DNA of 64,000 nucleotides from CAVTQY01 sp963736975 (GCA_963736975.1 CAVTQY010000002.1:868001-932000), one strand, 5' to 3'. Numbered from the stretch's first letter, positions 8,835 to 18,241 are shown. The notes: generated by a model from the letters alone, not told the origin. A program made the numbers and translations.

Positions 8835-9847
8835 TCATGCCGCTGATTTCGAGCTGGCAAGAGACGAGACGCCCTGGTGGACCTCTCGATGGCACGTTGG
8901 ACACAGGAGGACCAGGTCACCGAGCCCAGACAGACGCTCACCCGCGTGCATCGGCACCTTATGATGAGCCTCCAAGATAGCTCTCGTCTGTGCCGAAGTA
9001 GCCTCACGGGTCTGGGGATCATATCGGCATATCGCGCATATTAATGGTGGAGTCCGCTTCAGGATCTCCACCAAGTGCCGGTCCCGTTGAGCAGTCTCAG
9101 GCGTATCTCCCGAGTACTCCCTTCGATTGCGGCGAAATCTTGGTACAGATGGCGATCTGCCGTAATGCTGTTCGCCGTTACGTTCTTCTCCTGATTTCGC
9201 TTTTGTGATTCGCGGATAAAGTAGCGCGCCGCCATACCGTCGCCCGGTAGGTCGACGGGAGTCAGTTCGAGGTGGTCTAACCTGGATCGGTCCTCGTCTG
9301 TCAGTACCTTGATGCCTGAAGAGAGTTGCTCGCAGGCGCGATCAGCACTTTCAAGTCCTAGGATTTCGCGCGCTTTTGGCCAGCCAACGATGTTCCAGGC
9401 CTCGACGATCAGAAATGCCTCTGACCAGCGGCTCTGCTTACCATTATAAGCCCAACGGCCTTGTATATCCTCGAACTCCTGCGTAGAGACCAGCTCGCTG
9501 GCGTGGAACCTATGATCTATTACTCTGTAAACTGCTGTGAGCGATCCGGCTGATCTCGCGTGCCACTCTTTTTCGCCGGGAGTCAATGGCCGGCCATGCC
9601 GATTTGGTTTTGGAGGTGTCAGGGGCACATATTCGAGGATGTAGCCGCGGCCTATCTGTTTGAGTATCGTGTTTCGTAAGCGTGGTCCTGAACTTGGATG
9701 ATCACTGCGGGGTGTAAATCCAATCCAACCGTCTTTGAGGGGTGCACCGGGCAGAAACTCCGGCAGCCAATTTCCCCTTACTCCCGATACTTTGCGTGGC
9801 AGGTCGTGTATGCGCATGGGTTCAATCCTACTATAGACCGGAGGCAA
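8835..9847 (-). pseudogene. HNH endonuclease, frameshifted
   Basis: Two minus-strand frames join into one recognisable gene. Frame one (9847 to about 9095) encodes an N-terminal region of unknown fold ending EGSTREIRL. The reading then continues in another frame with AQRDRHLVEIL, CAICRYDPQ, EAHHKVPMHAG and LCPTCHREVH. The second part is a treble-clef HNH nuclease domain: zinc cysteines CxxC/CxxC and the EAHH catalytic core. The frame change is near 9080-9103. Without it, the first frame stops at 9059 and the HNH part would need a weak TTG at 9074. Base composition is less GC-rich than neighbours and dispersed repeats flank the locus, suggesting a transferred gene. It may be a restriction-like nuclease; the target is unknown. 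Confidence 0.7.
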
Positions 9848-10011
9848 AGCACATTCTTCGGCCCGTCGCCGGTCGCGCTCGTAAGTTTACACTGAAATAT
9901 AAGGCAAGCCAGACAATTCTGCTATCGAGAAACCATGCTGTCGCGCAGCGGGATCGGCGACGAGGGACACGGAAGAGTAATACCAAGCAGTCAATAGGCC
10001 GACTCATGGGA

Positions 10012-10096
10012 CCGTGCCATCGCGACCCCCGCGGGAAGCGGGGTAAAGCAATCCAGGGTGCCGGCCCTGGATCGCTTCGCTCCGCTCGCGATGACG
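10012..10096. repeat. Palindromic dispersed intergenic element
   Basis: Nested inverted repeat. The outer arms are GCCATCGCGA and TCGCGATGAC, the next arms AAGCAATCC and GGATCGCTTC, and the centre is ATCCAGGG-TGCCGG-CCCTGGAT (10051-10072). The arrangement resembles the common alphaproteobacterial intergenic repeat of the GTCATTGCGAGC...GAAGCAATCCAGG type, which occurs in many copies per genome. Only one copy is visible in this window. Confidence 0.7.
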
Positions 10097-10153
10097 TTTT
10101 GCGGCGGGGTGCGTCAATCGTTTAGCCGACCGGTATAACCCGCTTGCGGGAAG

Positions 10154-10183
10154 CTTTCTCCGTGACTCTCCGTGCGTCTTGCT
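10154..10183 (-). repeat. Inverted copy of the CACGGAG-type repeat
   Basis: Read on the minus strand it gives GCAAGACGCACGGAGAGTC then ACGGAGAAAGC, matching the copy at 8744-8773 in opposite orientation. It lies between the HNH remnant and the ureohydrolase gene. Confidence 0.5.
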
Positions 10184-10258
10184 TCCCCTGTGCTAGAAAC
10201 TTCGGCGAAGCGGCTCTCGAAGGCACCGCTTACGCGGGTTAAGCCTGAGAGGAACGCC

Positions 10259-11188
10259 TCATCGCTCCAGCATTCCGAAACGCCCGGCAAGCAGGAGCAT
10301 GCCCTCCATGATCATGTGAGCACACAGCGAGGCAGTCATGCCCTGGACGTCATGCGGAGGGCTGACCGTGTTGAAGTCCATGCCGACGATCTGCAGACCT
10401 CCCAGCGTCCGAATCAGTTCGATACCCTCTCGCGCGGAGAGTCCTCCCCAGGCCGGCGTGCACACTCCGGGTGCTACAGAGGGATCGAATACGTCCATGT
10501 CCCAGCAGAGATAGAGGGGCCGCCCGGCCACTATGTCGCGGAACTCCTGGAGGCACTGTGCGAAGCCGCGACGCGTGAGTTCGTCAATGGTTACGACCCG
10601 GAACCCGAGCCCTGTGGCCCGCTCGATGACCCCGCTGCAGAAGGTGAAGCCGCGAATTCCGATATGCCACGAACGGAGCGCATCCACGACACCCTCCTCG
10701 GCAGCATGGGTGAACTGCGTGGCCGGGTTGTAGCGATCGTCTATTGTATAGGAGTAAGCGTCGGTGTGGCTGTCCACGTGCAGCGCGATCATGCCCGGAT
10801 GTCGCTTTCCCGCCGCTCTCATGAGCGCCAGGGACACGCTGCCGTCTCCACCGATCCCGACGGGAACCGCCCCAGCCTGGAGCACGGCATTTGCGGCAGC
10901 TTCTATAAGCGGCAAAGCTTCTTCGATGCGTCCAGGCGTGAGGGCGACGTTCCCGCAATCAACGGCATTCAACTGCCGCAGCATATCGAAGTCGGCCAGT
11001 GACGGGTGGTAGCGACGCACCAACCCGGACTGCTCACGCACGGCGTCGGGACCCTGACGGGCGCCGACCCGAAATGCATGCGTACCGCAATCGAATGGAA
11101 CGCCCACGATGGCGGCATGGCACGCTGGGCCAGGCATGCCGGCGGGCAGGTCCAGAAATGTACGGGGCGGATGGAACATGTTAGTCAC
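10259..11188 (-). CDS. Agmatinase/arginase-family ureohydrolase with an altered metal site
   Basis: Ureohydrolase-fold protein (309 aa) of the class that removes urea from arginine, agmatine or other guanidino compounds with a dinuclear metal centre. Metal-ligand motifs HVDSHTDA and WDMDVFDP are intact. The first motif reads GGDGS instead of the usual GGDHS, so the histidine at about residue 116 that normally binds one metal is glycine. This suggests a one-metal enzyme, another metal, or loss of activity. FNTVSPPHD near the C-terminus resembles agmatinases and guanidinobutyrases. GTG at 11188 has weak GGGAA upstream; an ATG at 11179 is the alternative. It diverges from the next gene across about 60 A/T-rich bases. 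Substrate unknown. Confidence 0.8.
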   Translation of the reverse strand: MTNMFHPPRTFLDLPAGMPGPACHAAIVGVPFDCGTHAFRVGARQGPDAVREQSGLVRRYHPSLADFDMLRQLNAVDCGNVALTPGRIEEALPLIEAAANAVLQAGAVPVGIGGDGSVSLALMRAAGKRHPGMIALHVDSHTDAYSYTIDDRYNPATQFTHAAEEGVVDALRSWHIGIRGFTFCSGVIERATGLGFRVVTIDELTRRGFAQCLQEFRDIVAGRPLYLCWDMDVFDPSVAPGVCTPAWGGLSAREGIELIRTLGGLQIVGMDFNTVSPPHDVQGMTASLCAHMIMEGMLLLAGRFGMLER

Positions 11189-11247
11189 CGGCGAATTCCC
11201 GCATCATCGGAGACGAACAATATATACCGTGAGTGCGGAGATTTGGA

Positions 11248-12159
11248 ATGGGGCTGACTACTGTCTTCGGCGGGTCCGGCTTCCTCGGCCGGCGCATCGT
11301 CAGGCGACTGGTCGGAACGGGTGAGACGGTCCGCGTCGCGGTACGCCACCCGGAGCGGGCCGCTTCCGACGCGGTTACCGCCAGCTCGGGCCGCCTGGTT
11401 CCGTTTGCGGCCGACATCCGCGACCGGGATACTGTCGTGGCAGCCGCCGCCGGCGCGGATGCGGTCGTTAATGCGGTCTCCGCTTATGTCGAAAGGGCTG
11501 GCGTGACGTACGCGGCCGTTCACGTGCAAGGCGCGCTGAATGTGGCACAGGCCTGCGAACGACAAGGCGTTGGCCGCCTCGTCCATATTTCCGGGATCGG
11601 CGCCGATCCCGCATCGCGATCGGCCTATATCCGCGCCCGCGGCGAGGGCGAGCAGCAAGTCCGGCAAGCGTTCACGAGAGGGACGGTGCTTCGACCGAGC
11701 GTGATGTTTGCCCCCGATGACGGTTTTCTCAACGCACTCTCGGCCTTGGTGAGGGCTTCGCCGGTGGTTCCTTTGATCGGTGGTGGACGAACCCGTCTTC
11801 AGCCGGTCCATGCCGATGACGTCGCGGAGGCCGCTTCCGTGGCCCTGCGCAACCCGGCGGCTCGCGGCGCCACGTACGAGATCGGCGGACCTGCAACCTT
11901 CACCCTCGCGGCGATGATCGAGATGATACGCGACAGCATGAGGATGCGGCGCGTTCTCGTGCCGATCCCATTCTGGATTGCCGATCCTCTCGCGCACCTC
12001 CTGGAAGCCCTGCCGCGTGCACCACTGACAGTCGCGCAGGTCGATCTCCTCAAAGAGGACAATGTTGCGGCTCCGGATTCGATCGGCCTTGCGAGTCTCG
12101 GTCTTGTGCCGCAGAAGATCGAGGATGTGATCGCGACGCTCGCAACTCGTTATTCGTAA
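11248..12159 (+). CDS. NAD(P)-binding protein, NDUFA9-like atypical SDR
   Basis: Extended/atypical short-chain dehydrogenase (303 aa) with glycine motif GGSGFLGRR at the N-terminus, VHVQGALNVAQAC and HISGIGAD. It lacks a YxxxK catalytic pair, typical of the complex I NDUFA9-like subgroup. Bacterial homologues may assist ubiquinone biosynthesis or complex I, but most are uncharacterised. ATG at 11248 is preferred because GGAG lies seven bases upstream; an in-frame GTG at 11233 would add five residues. It is convergent with the downstream SDR gene. Confidence 0.8.
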   Translation: MGLTTVFGGSGFLGRRIVRRLVGTGETVRVAVRHPERAASDAVTASSGRLVPFAADIRDRDTVVAAAAGADAVVNAVSAYVERAGVTYAAVHVQGALNVAQACERQGVGRLVHISGIGADPASRSAYIRARGEGEQQVRQAFTRGTVLRPSVMFAPDDGFLNALSALVRASPVVPLIGGGRTRLQPVHADDVAEAASVALRNPAARGATYEIGGPATFTLAAMIEMIRDSMRMRRVLVPIPFWIADPLAHLLEALPRAPLTVAQVDLLKEDNVAAPDSIGLASLGLVPQKIEDVIATLATRYS

Positions 12160-12173
12160 TCACTGGCCGGAGC

Positions 12174-12944
12174 TTACATCCGGCCCGCATCGACGACCCA
12201 GAGCTGCCCCGTGCACATCCGGCTGTCGTCCGCCGCCAGCCACAACACCATGCGCGCGACATCCGCCGGTGCTAGCTTCTTTTTCAGGCACTGCACGCGC
12301 ATAAGGTTCTCTTCCGCCTCGGGCGTCAGCCACAGCTTGATCTGTCGTTCTGTCATGATCCAGCCGGGGATGAGGCAGTTCACCCGGATGTTGTCGGGCC
12401 CGAGGTCGCGCGCCATGCCTTTGGTTAGCCCCTCCACCGCGGCCTTGGCGGTGGTGTAGGCGGGCATCCCGCCCTGCAGAGTGTGCCAGCTTATCGAGCC
12501 GAAATTGATAATCGACCCTCCGCCCGCCTGTTTCATCATCGGCGCCACCGCCTGAATGGCGAAGAAATGATGCCGCAGGTTCACCGCCATGCGCTCGTCC
12601 CAGTATTCGGGCGTCATGTCCTGCCAGTTGTGCCGCTGGTCGTGCGCGGCGTTGTTCACCAGCACCGTGATCGGCCCCAGCCGGCGAGCGGCCTCGGCGA
12701 TTGCCGCCCGCAACGCGGCGATGTCGGTGATGTCGCAGCGTAGGAACAGCGGCTCCTTGTAACCATCGGCCTTCAGCTTATCGACCAGGGCGCGCGAAGC
12801 GTCCTCGGCGATATCGACGAAGGCGACGCGCGCGCCCTGGGCGGCGAAATGCGTCACCTCGGCGGCACCGATGCCGCTGCCGCCGCCGGTCACGAACACC
12901 ACGCGGTCGCGCAGGCTTGGGTAACTCGCCATCTGTTCGCTCAT
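12174..12944 (-). CDS. SDR family oxidoreductase
   Basis: Classical short-chain dehydrogenase/reductase of 256 aa. Cofactor motif TGGGSGIG is at residues 19-26, NNAA near 91, catalytic Ser in FGSISW, Tyr and Lys in AYTTAKAA, and PGWI follows. It starts in the ATGA overlap with the upstream gluconokinase gene, so both are one transcript and translationally coupled. By context it may oxidise or reduce a sugar acid feeding gluconate metabolism (gluconate/ketogluconate or idonate); that is inference. Confidence 0.85.
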   Translation of the reverse strand: MSEQMASYPSLRDRVVFVTGGGSGIGAAEVTHFAAQGARVAFVDIAEDASRALVDKLKADGYKEPLFLRCDITDIAALRAAIAEAARRLGPITVLVNNAAHDQRHNWQDMTPEYWDERMAVNLRHHFFAIQAVAPMMKQAGGGSIINFGSISWHTLQGGMPAYTTAKAAVEGLTKGMARDLGPDNIRVNCLIPGWIMTERQIKLWLTPEAEENLMRVQCLKKKLAPADVARMVLWLAADDSRMCTGQLWVVDAGRM

Positions 12945-13477
12945 GCGACAAATCCTCGCTGTTGCATTTCGGTGATCACCGCATCCACAATCGCCTGCGG
13001 CGGGGGCGTGACCGATACGACGATCGGGTGTTCGTCCGGCCCGGGCTCCTCCAAAGTGGCGAATTGGCTGTCCAGCAGCGCCGGCGGCATGAAATGGCCC
13101 GTGCGCGCGGCCATCCGCCCGGCGATCAATTCGTGCGAGCCCTGCAAATAGACCAACACCACGCGGTCGCGCGGGCCGATCAGAATATCGCGGTAGCTGC
13201 GCTTCAGCGCCGAGCAGGCGACGACCGCCGATCGGCCCGAGGCCAGGTGGCGATCGATCTCCGCAGCGATGGCGCGCAGCCAGGGCCAGCGGTCGGCATC
13301 GTCGAGCGGGATGCCGCGACTCATCTTCTCGACATTGGCAGGTGGATGGAAATGGTCGCCTTCGAGAACATCCCAGCCGAGCCGCGCCGCGACACCTTCG
13401 GCGATCGTCGTCTTGCCGCTGCCGGACACGCCCATCACGACGGCGGCCAGCGCCTGCGCTCCCTCCCGATCCGGCAT
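12941..13477 (-). CDS. gntK: Gluconokinase GntK
   Basis: Phosphorylates D-gluconate with ATP to 6-phosphogluconate for the Entner-Doudoroff or pentose phosphate route. The 178-aa protein has P-loop GVSGSGKTT (about residues 17-25), DHFHPPANVEKM, the GIPLDDADRWPWL segment and CSALKRSYRD, all diagnostic of GntK. ATG at 13477 gives the usual family length. The longer open frame to 13582 runs into the upstream sulfotransferase domain and is rejected. It is followed by the SDR gene with an ATGA overlap, and the upstream gene ends about 37 bases before its start. Confidence 0.92.
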   Translation of the reverse strand: MPDREGAQALAAVVMGVSGSGKTTIAEGVAARLGWDVLEGDHFHPPANVEKMSRGIPLDDADRWPWLRAIAAEIDRHLASGRSAVVACSALKRSYRDILIGPRDRVVLVYLQGSHELIAGRMAARTGHFMPPALLDSQFATLEEPGPDEHPIVVSVTPPPQAIVDAVITEMQQRGFVA

Positions 13478-13514
13478 CGAGCGATGGTGGGGGCCAGCGC
13501 CGGGTGGGTCAATC

Positions 13515-16302
13515 TCAGGCGGCGCTGCGCGGGCCCTGCCTCCGTAAGCTGGGAACCACTGCGGCGGCCGCCGCGGCTGCATCGAACGGCGCGCCGAGGA
13601 AACCGCCGAGTCGCGTCGCAGTCGCGGACGGGGCGGAGATTGTATCCGCGTAATTCACCGCCAGCACAGCGATCTCCGGGCGCCGTCCCAGCCAGGTCTG
13701 CACCCGCACGAGTTGGCTGGTATAGGCACGCATCAGCGCTCGATCGTCGAGCTTGCCGCCCTGCCGGTCGAGCCGCGCCAGCATGGCGCGCTGCGACGCC
13801 ACGACATCGCCAAGCGCACGGTGCATGAAGATCAACCGGTACTGCTCGCCGGCCGGCAGATAGGGCAGCAGCGGCGCGACGATCTTCACGGCATGGCCGC
13901 GCGCCTGCGGCAGCCAGGACGCGTCCTGATGCAGGCGGGTCGCGTTGTGATGCTCGAAATAGCCGCGCGGATTGTCCGCATCCGGTGCTCTTTCGGCATC
14001 GGTGAAGGCCGCGAGGCCGCCGGCTGCCAACATTTGCATCATCATCGAAGTGCCCGAGCGCGGCAGCCCCGTCACCACGACGATCAGGTGCGACCGGTCG
14101 GTCGGCGGGGACGCCGCGTTCCGCTCGAATATCGCGACCCGCGCGGGCTCTGACGCGTCCTGGGGCGCGGCCGGTTTCGGTCGTTTCTGCCGCAATCGAC
14201 TCTGCCCGGGCCATGTGCACGCTTGCCTCGCCGAGCTTCGCCGAATCACGCCGCAGCAGCGCGGCCAGCGCCTCATGTGCGGCGATGAGACCTGGCGCCT
14301 GTGCCAGTGCAACCCGGAACTCCTGCTCGGCCCGGGTCATCTCGCCCAGCCGGACCAGTGACAGGCCGAGCAGATGATGCAGCATCGGCTGCGGATACAT
14401 CAGGGCCAGGGACTGGATCGCCCGGTCGGCCGCCTGATCGTGCCGCCCGGCGGCATGATGGATCTGCGCCTCCAGCGCCAGGGCGCGCCAGTTGTCGCGG
14501 TCGATGCGGCGGATACGCCGGATGAAGTCGAGCGCGCGCTCGGGCTCGCCCAGCCGCGCGTAGCTTTCGGCGAGGAACATCGCCAGCGGACGCCGCAGCC
14601 GCCGCCTTGCGGCGAGCTGGTCGAGCAAAGGCCGCGCCGCTTCCTTGTCCTCCGGCCGTCCCTGCGCGAGCAGCAGCGCGCAGCGCATCAGCATCCGCTC
14701 GGCCGCGAAGCCGCCGAGCTTCTCCGCGAACTGGCGCCGCTCGAACATCTCCCGCCGGAGCTCGGGCGGTTGTTTCGCGGCCAGCTCCCGATCCGGCGTA
14801 TCCGCGCGGCGTGCTTTCAAAGCCGCGGCCGCTTCGCGGGCGATGTCCGGCGCGGACGCATCCAGCGTGTCGAGCATCCGCGCGCAGTCCTCGTGACGGC
14901 CCTGTGCCAGCAGGCACTGAAACAGATGCTGATGATACCGGATCTGCCCGGCGTCTTCGGCGATCAGCGATTCGAGGTGCTCAGTCGCCTTGTCGAGCTC
15001 GCCGGCATCCATGTGCGCGCGCGCGAGGTTGTAGCGGTTCTCGGTCATGCAGTCGCGCACGGCCGCGGCGGCATCACCGCCCGGCGGAGCGACATAACGG
15101 AGATCGACGAGCTGCTTGAGCGATTCCACCGATGCGGCACCGTCGAACTGCCGTTCCGGCGGGTGCCGGCCATCCTCGCCGGCGATTTCGTCCCAGCTCG
15201 GGATGCGGGCCGGCAAGGTGCGGTCGGCGAAGGCGTTGATCAGCACCTTGCCGTCCATGTCCGCGCCCGCCGGCAGACCGAACAAATGCAGGACTGTCGG
15301 GGCGATATCGAGCACGCTGGCGCCATAGATGCACTCGTTTTGCAGAACACCCGGCGCTTGCAGGCAGAAAATGCCGAAATCCCGGTGCTCCACCGCCGGG
15401 CCCGCCGCCTCGGCGGGGATGTGGTCGGGCAGCATGGCATCGGAGTGGAAGCCATGGTCGCTCAGCACCAACACCGCGCAATCGGGCCCGGCGAGCTGCA
15501 TGAGGCGGCCGAGCATCAGGTCGTGGTAGCGATAGGCACTGGCGACGATGCCGCGGAACAGCGCGGGATCGCTTGCCTCGCCGGCGGTGCGGCGCTTGCG
15601 GGCGTGGTAGCGCATGAAACGATGCGAGAAATGGTCGATGCCGGCGAAATAAACCGCGGCGAGGTCCCATTCGGTGGTCGCCATCAGCTCGGTGGCGGCG
15701 GCGTGGATGCTCATGGTCTCGGCGATGATGCCGGCGAGGTCGTGCAGGCTCTTGTCTTTCTCCTGGTCGATCTTCCGCGCTTCGGGGATGAACAGGCGGA
15801 GAATCTCGCCGGTGATCTCCGTGGGGTGCACGCGGAGTTCCGCGAGCTGCGCGGCCAGCGTTGGCGGAGAGACGATCGCCGCTGCCAGCGGCGCATCGGG
15901 CTGATCCGTGGTGGAGAGCGGGAAATGGTTGGAAACCATCGCACCATTGACCGGCTCGGCCGGATGCGAGGGCCACCAGCCGACGACGATGCAGCGCTTG
16001 CCGTTCTGGTTGAGGATGTTCCAGAACGCCTTCGTTCTTCGTCCGAGATTGCTGACCGCACGCACGGCAAGGCCGTCTTCGGTAGGCTCGGTGAAGCCGT
16101 GAATGCCGTGCTTGGTCGGCCGCTTGCCGGTGGCGATCGAGGTCCAGACCATCGGGCTGAGCGGGGGATAGATGGTGGCACTGTTGCCGCGCACGCCGGC
16201 GGCGATGATGCGGGCGAGGTTCGCCATCTCGCCGCGGGTGAGCAGCGGATCGATCACCTTCCAGTCGGCAGCGTCCCAGCCGACGAGCAACAGGCGGGTC
16301 AT
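13515..16302 (-). pseudogene. Alkaline phosphatase-superfamily / TPR / sulfotransferase multidomain protein, frameshifted
   Basis: One polypeptide of about 928 codons read from two frames. Residues 1-360: type I phosphodiesterase/nucleotide pyrophosphatase domain with GWDAADW, a Thr-type nucleophile region near PLSPMVWTSIATGK and VLVLSDHGFHSD. Residues about 420-700: TPR-like helical repeats. From about 14162 coding moves to another frame and gives a PAPS-dependent sulfotransferase domain with VTGLPRSGTSMM (5'-phosphosulfate loop) and MHRALGDVVASQ (3'-phosphate loop), ending at 13515. The shift sits on a run of four C on the coding strand (14162-14165), so a sequencing or assembly error is likely; a real break would remove the sulfotransferase. 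ATG at 16302 overlaps the stop of the upstream PEP-CTERM gene (ATGA). The phosphatase-domain substrate is unknown. Confidence 0.72.
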
Positions 16303-17186
16303 GCGGCTTTGCGTCTGGCGCGCCATTCGCGCAGGCCGATGGCGCCGAGGGCGAAGGCGCCGATGGCGAGCGGGAGGTGCCCGGGTTCAGGGATGGCGCC
16401 GGCCGCGATGGGCTTGCCGGAGGTATCATATGCGTAGGCGATCAACTGCAGCAAAGGCCCGGAGTCACGGCTGTAGCTGAGGTTCATCTCCAGCCAGCCA
16501 TAGTCGGTCTGCGGGCCGACATCAAAGCGGAATAATGCATATTGCTTGCCGTAGCCCGCGAGTTCGTACTTTGTATTCGACGAATAGAAGCGGGCTACAC
16601 CCAACTTCACGGACGAGTAACTGTAGATGGCTACACGAGTACTAACCTTCTGTCTGTAGCCGCGCGACCCGAACCCCCGCGCATTCGACGATTTTCTGGA
16701 GAGCGACGACCCAAAACTCCTTGCGACAAGGGGCCCTCGGTTCACGACGTACTTATGTCTCGAAAATTCCCAGGCGAGCAGTCCCGACCCGATGCCGCCT
16801 CCCGCCTGATTGAAGGTCTGCCCTTTTTTGAAAGCCGCAATGAAAGGTTCTCCTCCACGGGGGAAGTATTGGGCGGGTATCGTTCGAAAACCTACACCTC
16901 GCAATCCAGTCCCCATTGTTCTAAAATTCGACGAAAATACGTGCTGTTCCAGGAAATCCTTGCCTCTTACGCTCACGGAGACAGAAGCGCTTTGGTAGTT
17001 GGGCGTAGACGTCCCAATTCCGAACTGGGAGATGCGATGATTGCCCGGCAAAGTTACAGGTCCGCGGCTAGGAAACGGATGATATATAATTGCAGCTTCA
17101 GCCGAACCACTGCTTGCCACCAGCGCCGCACTTGCCAATACGGAGAGCGATGCCCAGCGCTCCTTTTTTGTAGTCTTCCTGTTCAT
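16299..17186 (-). CDS. PEP-CTERM sorting domain protein, paralogue 1
   Basis: Secreted protein of 295 aa with a signal peptide (Lys/Arg-rich start, hydrophobic core to about residue 31, then EAAIIYHP). The C-terminal tripartite tail is GAIPEPG, a hydrophobic helix and a basic WRARRKAA end. In the PEP-CTERM/exosortase system such tails are cut and the protein is delivered to the envelope or exopolysaccharide. The core contains YALFRFDVGPQTDYGWLE and AYDTSGKPIAAG, shared with two tandem paralogues. It is rich in Ser, Gly, Tyr and Arg. No exosortase gene is in the window. Its stop overlaps the start of the phosphatase-TPR-sulfotransferase gene. Confidence 0.8.
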   Translation of the reverse strand: MNRKTTKKERWASLSVLASAALVASSGSAEAAIIYHPFPSRGPVTLPGNHRISQFGIGTSTPNYQSASVSVSVRGKDFLEQHVFSSNFRTMGTGLRGVGFRTIPAQYFPRGGEPFIAAFKKGQTFNQAGGGIGSGLLAWEFSRHKYVVNRGPLVARSFGSSLSRKSSNARGFGSRGYRQKVSTRVAIYSYSSVKLGVARFYSSNTKYELAGYGKQYALFRFDVGPQTDYGWLEMNLSYSRDSGPLLQLIAYAYDTSGKPIAAGAIPEPGHLPLAIGAFALGAIGLREWRARRKAA

Positions 17187-17241
17187 TGTTGACTCCTAAG
17201 TTGATCCTACATCCTAAGCACTACATCAGCCCCCTACCGCT

Positions 17242-18148
17242 TCAGACTGGCTTGCATGTGCGCTTGGACCGCCACTCCCGCAGGCCGATCGCACCGAACG
17301 CGACGGCGCCGAGCGCCAGCGGCAGATGCGCGGGTTCCGGTATGGCGCCAGCTTTGATGGGCACCCCGGTGGTGCCATAGGCGTAGCCGAGGATGTCCAG
17401 GATGGGGGCTGTTTGCGGTGCCGTTAATCAGGCTCAGTTCCAGCCAGCCGTAATCTGTCTGCCCCGCATCATCAAAGCGGAACAGCGCATATTCCTTGCT
17501 GTAGCTCGAAGGGGAATAGGAGGTGGTTCGGGAGTGGCGGGACCCGTTGACCTTCGTCCCCGCGAAGTTGGTGGTAACGTGTCCACTGACGCGACGTCGG
17601 AATCCGGCGCGCGCAGTCGTGGATTTGCGGGAAAAATAGCTGCGGGAAAAAAGTGAGCCATTCCGCGGTCCGTAGAAGTAAGTGATCCTGCCGACTCTCT
17701 TGCCAACGTGGGATCTTTGGCTCGCAACGTTCGCGCCCTTGCCCGCGCCAGTCCCGATCTGATTGAAGCTTTGCCCCTTTTTGCCAAGCGCGAGGAGCCC
17801 GTGAGTGGTGCGGAGACTGACCCCTCCCGCCCCGATCCGGCCGAATGCGCCCCCGTTCGATACGACGGTCGAGCGGAAGGCTCTGCGAAGTCCGTGCGGC
17901 CCGAAGATGGTCAAGGTTCTGTTGTCGTTGGTACTGAGATGCAAAGGCCTGGCGGAGGTCTGCCCATTGATCGACAGACGGTTACCTCCCGGCAATCCCA
18001 GCGAAGCGGACCCGTTGCCGCTAACCGTCAGACCGGGCGTCGGGTGATAGATGATCGCCGCCTCGGCGGCGGTGCTCGCTGCCAGCGCCGCACTGGTCAG
18101 CGCCGAGAGTGACGCCAGGCGCTGCAGCCGGCTTGATTGTCCGCGCAT
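17242..18148 (-). pseudogene. PEP-CTERM sorting domain protein, paralogue 2, frameshifted near the C-terminus
   Basis: Second member of the tandem family: signal peptide with ASLSALTSAALAAS and AEAAIIYHP, then YALFRFDDAGQTDYGWLELS. After about 17407 the original frame continues as arginine/histidine-rich nonsense to 17234. One frame over it reads APILDILGYAYGTTG, VPIKAGAIPEPAHLP, a hydrophobic helix and basic end, stopping at 17242. That restores the expected PEP-CTERM tail and alignment with its neighbours. The shift falls on a run of five C on the coding strand (17403-17407), typical of a homopolymer error. If real, the protein would lose its sorting signal. Confidence 0.75.
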
Positions 18149-18198
18149 CTTCCTCCCCCTTCACAGCATGATTGCTTCGTTCGGATGTTACGCTTGCA

Positions 18199-18241
18199 TG
18201 ATGTCATTCGCATGACATCACGGAGAGTTGTTGTGATGTCA
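18199..18241. promoter_or_regulatory. Perfect palindrome plus extra half-site upstream of PEP-CTERM paralogue 2
   Basis: TGATGTCAT-TCGC-ATGACATCA at 18199-18220 is a perfect 9-4-9 inverted repeat, about 50 bases before the paralogue 2 start on the minus strand. A third TGATGTCA lies at 18234-18241. The arrangement is that of a dimeric transcription factor operator; the regulator is unknown. It could also act as a terminator-like hairpin downstream of paralogue 3, but no T-run follows. Confidence 0.5.

Larger units (their letters stand above)
9848..10258. other. Gene-free stretch with intergenic repeats
   Basis: No convincing reading frame: open frames here lack family features and run through repeats. 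It holds the palindromic element at 10012-10096, the short palindrome CCCGC-TT-GCGGG near 10139-10150, and an inverted copy of the CACGGAG repeat at 10154-10183. Start-proximal bases near 9850-9900 are relatively A/T-rich and may carry the promoter of the HNH gene. Confidence 0.55.

Noticed and set aside
14374..16437. Plus-strand open frame of 687 codons opposite the phosphatase-TPR gene
   Set aside because: No recognisable domain; the minus strand has phosphatase motifs throughout.
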